A DNA stretch of 64,000 bases from Lycium barbarum (lineage: Eukaryota; Streptophyta; Magnoliopsida; Solanales; Solanaceae). The stretch spans positions 682,001 through 746,000 of the forward strand of contig NC_083346.1 of assembly GCF_019175385.1 (NCBI RefSeq). The letters are read 5' to 3'. Position numbers and translations under genes: made by a program. Under the pieces are notes generated by a model, which did no database searches, was not told the DNA's origin, and was given only the letters and a program-made list of their open reading frames with translations. The stretch's first letter is position 1, and each line of letters opens with the position of its first letter. This document shows, piece after piece, positions 56,376 to 64,000 of the stretch.

Positions 56376-58784
56376 ATGATCACGAATTTCTTCAAGCCTC
56401 AAGCTCCTTCAAATACTATTCCTAGCTCTCCTTTGCCAAGTTCTCATTTGCCAAGTTCTTCGTCGCCTGTCAATCTTTTCAATGCATCAGATAATGACAA
56501 AGTGTTGGCTGATTTGGATCTTAAATCAGATCCTGCTGAAAGAAAACAAATGTCGAAATTTTCTCCTAATATACGTGACCGAGTGAGGAGATATTACATA
56601 CTAAAGAAACCTTGCCAACCTGAAGAATTTGAATTTCCAAGTAGAGATATTGGAGGAGAATTGCGTCGTTTTAATCCCGATTGGTTTGACGATCCATATT
56701 CTCAATGGTTAGAATATAGTGTTAAAAAAGATGCAGCATTTTGCTTATGTTGTTACTTGTTTAAAAATGAGCTTGGAGGATATGGAAAAAAAGTAAGTGA
56801 TGCTTTCACAACGAAAGGTTTTCGAAGTTGGAATAAAGGTATAGAAAGGCTTAAAAAGCATGTGGGTGAAGTGAATAGTGTTCATACTCGATGTTTCATG
56901 ATGATGCTAGATTTGATGAATCAAGAACAATCTATTCTAACTTCATTTGACAAGCCTTTCGAGAAATTTAAAGGTGATTATCGGGTTCGCTTGAATGCTT
57001 CGGTTGATGTGATAAGGTATCTTTTAAAAGAAGGAATGCCTTTCCGGGGTCACAATGAGTGTGTAACTTCTACAAGAAGGGGTCATTTTCTAGATCTCTT
57101 AAAGTGGTATGTCGATAAGAAGGAAGATGTGAAAAATGTGGTACTAGAAAAAGCTCCAAAAAATAACACCACGACTTCTCTCGATATCCAAAAAGACATT
57201 GTGAATTCTTGTGCAAAAGAAACAGTGAATGCAATTATTGAAGACTTGAACGGAGATTACTTTGGGATATTGGTTGATGAGTCTAAGGATGTTTCTCATA
57301 AGGAACAAATGGCTCTTGTCTTGAGATATGTAAACAAGGAGGGTAAAGTTATTGAGCGTTTTCTTGGTCTTGTTCATGTGAAAGATACATCTGCAAAGTC
57401 ATTGAAAGAAGCGATCTATTCTTTGCTTTTATACCATTCTTTGAGTCGATCTCAAATACGGGGACAAGGTTATGATGGAGCTAGTAACATGCAAGGAGAA
57501 ATTAATGGCCTTAAAACTCTGATTTTGAAAGATAATTCTTCGGCATATTGCGTACATTGCTTTGCTCATCAATTGCAATTGACTCTTGTAGCCGTTGCAA
57601 AAAAACATCATGATGTGAATAATTTTTTTGACATTCTTGCCAATGTTTTAAATATCGTTGGAGGTTCTTTTAAGCGTAGGGAGATGCTTCGAGATGATCA
57701 AGCTGAAAAATTAGAGGAATTACTAGTGCTCGGTGAAGTTCATACGGGAAGTGGATTAAATCAAGAACTTGGACTTCAAAGGCCTGGTGATACCCGTTGG
57801 GGATCTCATTTTAAGACGGTACGTAACTTCATTTCCTTATTCTCATCAATTGTGCATGTACTTGGAGTTCTTGCAAATGAGGGTGCAAATTATCATGAGA
57901 AAGCAATGGCAAAAAGTCTAGTGGAAGACATTAGATCTTATGAGTTTATCTACATGTTGCATTTGATGTTGAAAATTTTGGCGATTACATATGATTTGAA
58001 TATGGCTTTGCAACGAAAAGATCAAGATATTGTTAGTGCTATGAAGCTTGTTGATTTCACAAAAAGAAAATTGCAATCAATGAAGGAATCTGAATGGAAT
58101 TCTTCGGTAGAAGACGTCTCCTTATTTTGTGAAAAGAATGGTATTATGATCCCTGAAATGAATGAGAAGTATGGTCTTGGAAAGTCGAAGCGTAAAAGCT
58201 CAAGTGTTATCTATTCTCATCATTTACGTGTGGAAGTGTTTTATGCTGTTATTGATTTGCAACTTTCAGAGCTTAACAATCGTTTTAGTGAAGTGAATAC
58301 AGATCTACTTCTTGGCATGGCTAGTTTGAGTCCCGAGAATTCTTTTGCAAATTATGATAAAAACAGGATCATGAAGCTTGCTACTTATTATCCAAATGAG
58401 TTCAGTGCTTCCAAGCTTGATGATCTTAGTTTTGATCTTGACAATTATATTTACTATGTGAGAGAAGTGGACAAAGCTTTTTCAAATTTGAAAGGACTTG
58501 GAGATCTTTCGATGGCGTTGGTTAAATCAAATATGCACAAGACATGGGGACTTGTTTATTTGCTTGTGAAGTTAAGCTTGATATTACCTGTGGCTACAGC
58601 AACAGTGGAAAGAGCTTTTTCCTCAATGAAGTTTATTAAAAATGACTTGCGAAGTAGAATTAGTGATGGCTTTTTGAATGATTGTTTAGTTTGTTATATA
58701 GAGGATGAAGTATTTGAAAGTGTACCTAATGATGCGATCATTGATCGTTTTCAAAAGATGACAACTCGTCGAGTGCAATTGTAA
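56376..58784 (+). CDS. hAT transposase with TTF-type zinc finger (802 aa, intact)
   Basis: The enzyme would cut the hAT ends and paste them elsewhere. A short leader starting MITNFFKP is followed by a TTF-type finger (about residues 95-170, with CLCC at 123-126) and the RNase-H-like core. Predicted catalytic residues are D301 (GILVDES), D367 (GQGYDGASNMQG) and E745 (TATVERAFSS). The CVHCFAHQLQL signature lies at 392-402 and DTRW at 472-475. The C-terminal dimerisation domain covers about 715-790 (LILPVATATVERAFSSMKFI). The length is normal for this ZMYM/TTF-like hAT group. No stop or frameshift is present. An intron in the leader (donor near 55962, acceptor GAATTTTAG near 56354) would place the ATG in exon 2. 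Activity is inferred from integrity only. Confidence 0.95.
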   Translation: MITNFFKPQAPSNTIPSSPLPSSHLPSSSSPVNLFNASDNDKVLADLDLKSDPAERKQMSKFSPNIRDRVRRYYILKKPCQPEEFEFPSRDIGGELRRFNPDWFDDPYSQWLEYSVKKDAAFCLCCYLFKNELGGYGKKVSDAFTTKGFRSWNKGIERLKKHVGEVNSVHTRCFMMMLDLMNQEQSILTSFDKPFEKFKGDYRVRLNASVDVIRYLLKEGMPFRGHNECVTSTRRGHFLDLLKWYVDKKEDVKNVVLEKAPKNNTTTSLDIQKDIVNSCAKETVNAIIEDLNGDYFGILVDESKDVSHKEQMALVLRYVNKEGKVIERFLGLVHVKDTSAKSLKEAIYSLLLYHSLSRSQIRGQGYDGASNMQGEINGLKTLILKDNSSAYCVHCFAHQLQLTLVAVAKKHHDVNNFFDILANVLNIVGGSFKRREMLRDDQAEKLEELLVLGEVHTGSGLNQELGLQRPGDTRWGSHFKTVRNFISLFSSIVHVLGVLANEGANYHEKAMAKSLVEDIRSYEFIYMLHLMLKILAITYDLNMALQRKDQDIVSAMKLVDFTKRKLQSMKESEWNSSVEDVSLFCEKNGIMIPEMNEKYGLGKSKRKSSSVIYSHHLRVEVFYAVIDLQLSELNNRFSEVNTDLLLGMASLSPENSFANYDKNRIMKLATYYPNEFSASKLDDLSFDLDNYIYYVREVDKAFSNLKGLGDLSMALVKSNMHKTWGLVYLLVKLSLILPVATATVERAFSSMKFIKNDLRSRISDGFLNDCLVCYIEDEVFESVPNDAIIDRFQKMTTRRVQL

Positions 58785-58859
58785 TGATAATGCTTATATT
58801 TATGTAGTGTATAAGTAGTTTGTTGCCTTTTTGAATATATTAAATACCGATACTTGTTC

Positions 58860-58925
58860 GTTAGTTTAACGGTTGTTATACATTAGCTTGAGGTCGTTAT
58901 CCTGTCTTATGATTCGAACCCCCAG
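58860..58925 (+). other. tRNA-like module in the hAT right end
   Basis: TTAGTTTAACGGTTGTTATA and then GATTCGAACCCCC have the order and spacing of A and B boxes, in the same orientation as the left module. Confidence 0.5.
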
Positions 58926-59327
58926 ACTTGAAATCTTGGCTCCGCCTCTGTTAGCAATATCACTAATCTCAGTCACATTTTTACTTGACAAGTGAATCAT
59001 ATCTGGCTAATGCATATAGTGGCTATTTTGTCAATGCCCCATTAATGCTACATATATATCCATGGACGTAGTATAACCACATATGTATTAATACAAGTTA
59101 CGTTGCTCAAACTTTTTAAAAACATGGATTCACGCCTGCCCGATCATCCATATACAATATTAATTTTTGGAGAATCTGATATGAGCACATTCTTTAAGAG
59201 TTCGAATAACATAGAATATAATCCAATTTATCCCTCCTTCACACCATAACCAGTCTAAGCTAACTTTTGGGCACATCGACTATTTTACTGGATATCTGCT
59301 CTTTTACATACAAATATTGAATAACTC

Positions 59328-59625
59328 CAAAGGTGGATCCAAGATTTGAAGTTTGGGGTTTCACATCCATCTCAAATTAAAAAATAAAAAGAGCCAAAAA
59401 CAAAGGCCTACTATATATGGAGACCAAAGGGATTCGAACCCCAAACCAAGAAGAAAGAAAGCTTAAAGGGTCCTTTCTCTGCACTTACACCAACAACACA
59501 CTTTGTTAATGGGTTCCATGTTGTGTTCTTATATATTTACTGAATTTTTCACTATAAATACCGGATCCGCATGAATGTATGGGTGTTCCCAGGAACCCCC
59601 ATATAATTATCTAGATTCGTCCCTG
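59328..59625 (-). mobile_element. Small hAT element (inverted twin of 18123-18422)
   Basis: Its 8-bp duplication AATAACTC (59320-59327, 59626-59633) is the same target as at 18115-18122, so it was inserted before the segment was duplicated. Confidence 0.85.
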
Positions 59626-59877
59626 AATAACTCTGTTGATCGTCAAGGTTTTGGTAGACATCACTTCACATTTTTTATCTCTGCTGAAATTTAAACTATA
59701 ATCTCCAAGATTTTCACCTACTTCGTTGACTGTTGGCCACACCCTTAAATGCATTTTATTCCCCTCTTATGTTAACTTTTGTGTTTTGATCAAGATATTG
59801 TGTGTGATGTGCAAAGCTAGAACTCGAATTAATGGAATGAATCAAGATTAATTAACTCTAAGTTTATATATACTTAA

Positions 59878-62173
59878 CTAGTATATTTGTCCGCGCTTCA
59901 CACGGTTATAATTTTTTAAAAATATGATTCAAATCATAAAATTATGTATAAAATTATTTGACAGAAAAAAATTGTGAAAAATATTATAGGTTAAGTATGA
60001 AAAATCAATCTAACTCAATAAAGGTTTGAATGAGAAAATCATAAATAAAGATTCAACATTATTTTAGTGGAGTAGAACACGTCATAATAAGAGGAGTTCA
60101 CATAAAATGAGAAAATATTATGTGATAAAAAAAAATTGCATGTAACAATATTAAAATTTTAATGCAATATATATGATAAGAAAAAATAAATAAATAAAGA
60201 TTCATAAAAATATTAAATAAAGAAATGAATTCTATAGAAAAACAATTTTCAAACTCTCTTCGCTTGTTAAAGTAATCATTTCAAAGCAAACTAAATTTTG
60301 CAAATTTATTGCAATACAAATTCGTCTAGGATGAACTAATACTTCTAAAAAGGAATATTCGGTAAGGAAAATTTCACAGAAGTAATTTTTAGTGGATTAA
60401 TCTTACAAAGCTATAAAATAAACCATTTTCAAAAAGGAATAAGATGCTCGATAGGACGTGAATTCTAATATCATAAGTATTTCTCATAGGAACGTCTGCA
60501 AATTAATCGGATTATATTAAATCTTCATAATAGATCAATGTAATTTAGGAGAAATCAATAAAAGGACATCAATTCAAAATCTTAACTTTAGCATTGAGAG
60601 ACATCGAGAATTGTTGGCTATTTCTTATGCCTGAATGTTTGAGGGAAGACGATTGCTTTAGGGATGATTTTAAAGCGACTAATCGTTTGGGTATTATTAC
60701 CCTTTTGAAGAATAAGAAGTAGCTGCAAAAAAGAAAGATATAGAAGTCATCTTATTTAACATCAAGAGAGTGTGAAAATCAGTAGTTGGAAAGAATGGGA
60801 AAAATAATGATTTCTTTGAATTCCTGCAAGAACCTTGAATCTGTGGGATCATTTCATCATATCTCATTACAGAATGCTGCAGAAAAATAATTGATAGACA
60901 TTTGATGAATTGATAAATATTATTTGTACGAACGGAAGAGAAGTAAAAATTTTGTAAGTATTTAAGAGCTTGTATTTTCTTTTAAAGATCATAATAAAGA
61001 ACGGAAGAGAAGTAAAAAAAATTGTAAGTATTTAAAAGCTTGTATTTTCTTTTAAAGATCATAATAAAGACAGTAAACTCAAGAGACTTAAATGAAGAAT
61101 TTGTAACTAAAATCTCATGAGATTGGTATTAGACATTTCTAATTAGAGGAATAAGGAAAAAAAGGCCTTTTTAAAAATAAAAAAGAATTACGTTTCTTGG
61201 CCAAAGAGAGGTGCCACATCACCTTCCTCATTCTCGGAAATTCATCTCTGGTGTCTTGGAATCTTTCCTTAACCCACTTAATGGTGTTGTACTTGCTTCA
61301 GAAGGTAGATTATGAATAAAGTCATTTAACTGCAATATCCGAGGAAGCTAATTCATCCGACCAAATTGAGAATACCGTTTATATATCCACACCACAAAGT
61401 GCAAAGTCTCATAATCATAATTCTCACACATCAAGACTACAAACTTACAAAAGTGACTTTGAATCATAACTTGTATATTAGTTAATCACCTTTGAAATGA
61501 AAGTGAAACATAAAGAAGCAACTCATATCAATAATTAAACTAACCAACAATGAAATCTCTATAAAGATATTTCCTGTCGATCTCTCTATTCTAATATTGT
61601 CGCCCCTTCTTTCCTTTTTTTGTTGTCCAGCGGGAAGTTCGCCACAGATTTAGCGTCGACTTATTTAGTTTTTGTATTGCCAAAAAATGACTAAAACTTG
61701 ATAAAAAAGTTTTAAAAATATAAAAGAAACTCAAAAGTTTGATAGAATATGTTATCCAAAGAGAGGGCATGAAGCTTATTTATGTAGAGGAAAAATATGA
61801 GGATGAGTTGAATAATTAATCCTCCATTATCATCACATTTACGGATATATCCTCAATTTGATTCAGGTCTATAAGAACGTGCCCATTTCTTCATTCTAAA
61901 ATATGGAGTAAAATATGAGTATTAAGAGCATTAATTTGATTCATGGCTAAAGGACGTGCCATACGTTACTCATTTTATATAAATCAACTATTAGCCAATG
62001 TAATTCTTAGTTGCTGCAATCAAGAGACGTGACTTTTAATTTTTTTTAACCCAGAACATAAATTTTTTAATTGAGAAAAAACCAAAAAAAGGAGAAAAAA
62101 GATAAATAGAAATAGAGGTCATAGAGAAGTGCCACATCATCTTGTGTATGCCTAACTTTATATTATATATAGA
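59878..62173 (-). mobile_element. Non-autonomous Helitron, copy 2
   Basis: On the minus strand it starts TCTATATATAATATAAAG and ends with the hairpin CCGTGTGAAGCGCGG (59891-59905), a 9-nt spacer and CTAG (59878-59881). It is inserted between A and T. The matching site without the element is present at 17870/17871, which proves both borders. 2,296 bp; no Rep/helicase is visible. A 45-bp direct repeat (GAACGGAAGAGAAGTAAAAA through CTTTTAAAGATCATAATAAA) lies near 60935-61065. Confidence 0.92.
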
Positions 62174-62309
62174 TTCTCGAGAATTTTAGGGGAGCTACAC
62201 AAAAAAAATGCATTAAAAGGGAGAGCAAAAAAATTAATTATGTGGGAAAAAATATAATGTGCAACTCTAACACGACCTAAGAGATAAATGATGATAGTGA
62301 CTAACTGTG

Positions 62310-64000
62310 ATCTTAGCTTGTCGTTTGTTGCCTTCTGCAAATTTAATGTTAACTTCAATTATTTTCAAAAATAAAACAATATTCAAATATATATTTTATT
62401 CAACTTGCTAAGAAGTGCAATAATTAAATGTTCAGAACTTCAGATTGGAGTTGTTAGTTAAAAATTGTCACTTGGTATTTAAATGAACAAGAATTGTACT
62501 ACTTCTTGACTTAATGAATTACATACACATTTTACCACTTAAATGAATACATAAACAAATTAGGTCTAATGTAATTGGATGGAATGAGCAATTATATGTT
62601 TTTCAAGAAATATCAAATCATCTGGAGTAGTTTCACAAAGATCTTACAAATTTTAATTATTTAGGAAATACGCTTAGATTGAGAATTCATTGTCGCGGAA
62701 ATACAAAAGTCCTCTTGGCCATCGGCTATGATAGTGGTTGTTTTCTTCTTAGATTAAAAAAAAAATGAAGAAGAAGACGAGAGGGGTATGAATGAATTAT
62801 TTCACAAAGTTTAAGGATAAATTTTAACTTTTTCCCTTTTCTTTCTTCACGTGTCTAACTCACGTGACAATTTATAATGACCAAGATAAAGAAAATATGC
62901 CAGCTGAAGCTTCACTAGAAACGAGGCTAATTTGGCCAAGGAAGGAGCACTTTTATATAGTTCTTAAATTATAATTACGTTGCAATTCTTCGTTGAAGCC
63001 GTATGTTATATATTCATAGCAAGTCATATTACTCTGTTTATCTAAAGTAGCCAACCAAATGAAGTGGAAGCTAAACGGTGAATAAAAGTAATAGGTAATA
63101 AAAAGTATATTTTGTTTGTCACTTCGACGAGATTGTTAAAGTACTTCACATTAATGGGGATGTGCATAATTGAGGGGAAAGATAAAAAAAAAATAAAAAA
63201 AATAGTAGTAATTATGTAAATAATAATGATGTCATATAAATATAATAAGGAAAATAAATTCTTTTTTCTCATAATATACTCTACACAATAAGCAACTTAA
63301 TCGCATATGTACTCAATTGCAAATTAGGAATTCTTTGTGATTTAGAACTTACATATAAGATTGAAACCACGCCTGTTAGTGGGATGTAGTAGTTGTACCT
63401 GCTACTGAATTTGCTTTTCGACTTTACACTTTGAATTGAATCATATAAAAGTGCACAATTTAACTACTTGAAAAACCTTTTCTGAATATGTAATTATCCG
63501 TTCATACTTAATTGGAAGTTTTGAATTCAAGCTCTAAGAATTGAGTAATTTTTAGCACCAAACATTTTATTCCCGCAGTGAAGCTTTTCGGCACAAATTT
63601 GAATTAATCAAACTTTAAAGTGAGTACCGAACGTGGGATAGAAAATCAAAAAATATTTGAAAAATTCACAACTTTGGCAACCAAAGCCCCACCACTTTCA
63701 CTAAACATCAAGTGTGGTCCTCATTATGAGTCCAGCAACTTTGGTATTTTTGCTTCTTTTTTCCTTGGACTTTTTAACCTAGATTTTCACACTGCATTAT
63801 TTGTTCAACCAAAATTAAATTTCATTAAAAAAAATATTAAAAAGAAGAAGAAGAACAATATAAAACACCTTGTGGCGTCCCTTTTGCTATGCATGAAGTA
63901 ATGGGTCATCATAAATGCCATCACACTGTAATTCAGTAGAGAATTTAAGGCAATTTCTCATCCTTATCTCTCTTTGCACCTTGGGACAAGTAACTGTTGC
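62310..64000. other. AT-rich intergenic DNA to the right edge
   Basis: No gene, RNA or delimited element is recognised. The open frames here have biased, repeat-like composition. Confidence 0.45.

Larger units (their letters stand above)
55454..58950 (+). mobile_element. Full-length, apparently autonomous hAT transposon
   Basis: The left end CAGGGGCGGAGCTACAG and the right end read inwards, CAGAGGCGGAGCCAAGA, are inverted repeats. The 8-bp flanks TTAGCCAT (55446-55453) and TTAGCAAT (58951-58958) differ at one base. Inside is an intact 802-residue transposase frame. After the left repeat comes a hairpin (GGGTTCGGCCGAACCC). tRNA-like stretches lie near both ends (55589-55663 and 58860-58925). 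The 3.5 kb length and intact coding sequence make it a candidate donor of transposase for the small hAT elements in this window. Confidence 0.9.
59078..62309 (-). repeat. Inverted copy of the 940-bp segment, Helitron-containing
   Basis: After removal of the Helitron (59878-62173) this is the reverse complement of 17741-18680, including the hAT and its target duplication. The two copies are mostly identical by eye, with scattered substitutions. Similarity stops at about 59078 on one side and about 62309 on the other. No terminal repeats or target duplication were found for the segment as a whole. Confidence 0.85.

Noticed and set aside
63620..63901. 93-codon frame near the right edge
   Set aside because: It ends in a lysine/asparagine-rich simple-sequence run and matches no family; an exon reaching beyond the window cannot be excluded.
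1..64000. Endogenous pararetrovirus (caulimovirus-like) sequence
   Set aside because: The only complete reverse transcriptase is in the copia element, with copia domain order and LTRs; no movement-protein or coat-protein-like frame was recognised.

Overview
This window is plant nuclear DNA, most likely from a Solanaceae species. The pointers are RTE-type LINE 3' ends with TTG tails, tRNA-derived SINEs with the family's usual 3' end, Stowaway MITEs with CTCCCTCCG termini, very long TGTAACACC LTRs, AT-rich intergenic DNA, and intron-bearing genes whose proteins match known dicot families. I cannot fix the genus. There is no bacterial-style organisation. Most of the window is transposable elements, many of them nested, with a few host genes and several isolated gene pieces.

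Host genes, left to right: a lone last exon of a CASP-like membrane protein (13.3-13.6 kb, minus); a five-exon RhoGDI gene (19.4-26.1 kb, minus) whose last intron holds a truncated LINE that is itself split by a 2.3 kb solo LTR; a lone exon of the purine enzyme GART/PUR3 (26.8 kb, minus); an intronless RING-H2 E3 ligase whose last codons and stop come from a retroelement tail (28.6-29.3 kb, minus); three exons of a cytosolic isoleucyl-tRNA synthetase (31.8-32.8 kb, plus); an intronless PPR gene (41.3-42.8 kb, minus); and a three-exon X8/CBM43 callose-binding protein gene (50.8-52.8 kb, plus).

Mobile DNA that can be delimited by its own ends: a hAT element with a perfect 8-bp target duplication and a MITE nested inside it (1.1-2.3 kb); two non-autonomous Helitrons (2.9-5.2 and 59.9-62.2 kb); a nearly pristine Ty1/copia element with a 1,505-residue open polyprotein and LTRs differing at one base (5.5-10.6 kb); two solo LTRs of one family with perfect 5-bp duplications (14.1-16.9 and 20.2-22.4 kb); a MULE-like element containing a cargo-bearing LTR element and a small hAT (35.3-40.4 kb); a SINE with a 24-bp duplication (40.7-41.0 kb); a 5.4 kb CACTA element without a recognisable transposase (44.4-49.8 kb); an inverted-repeat element carrying a fragment of a small zinc-finger gene (54.2-55.1 kb); and a full-length hAT with an intact 802-residue transposase (55.5-58.95 kb).

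The window also carries its own proof of one Helitron insertion. A segment of about 940 bp at 17.7-18.7 kb is repeated in inverted orientation at 59.1-62.3 kb. The second copy contains the 2,296-bp Helitron exactly where the first copy has an uninterrupted AT dinucleotide. The other pattern that stands out is tRNA-like (A-box/B-box) modules recurring inside the hAT-family elements. I found no classical operon-like system; the genes here are unrelated neighbours, and the biology of interest is transposon nesting, gene-fragment capture and transposon-made changes to host genes.
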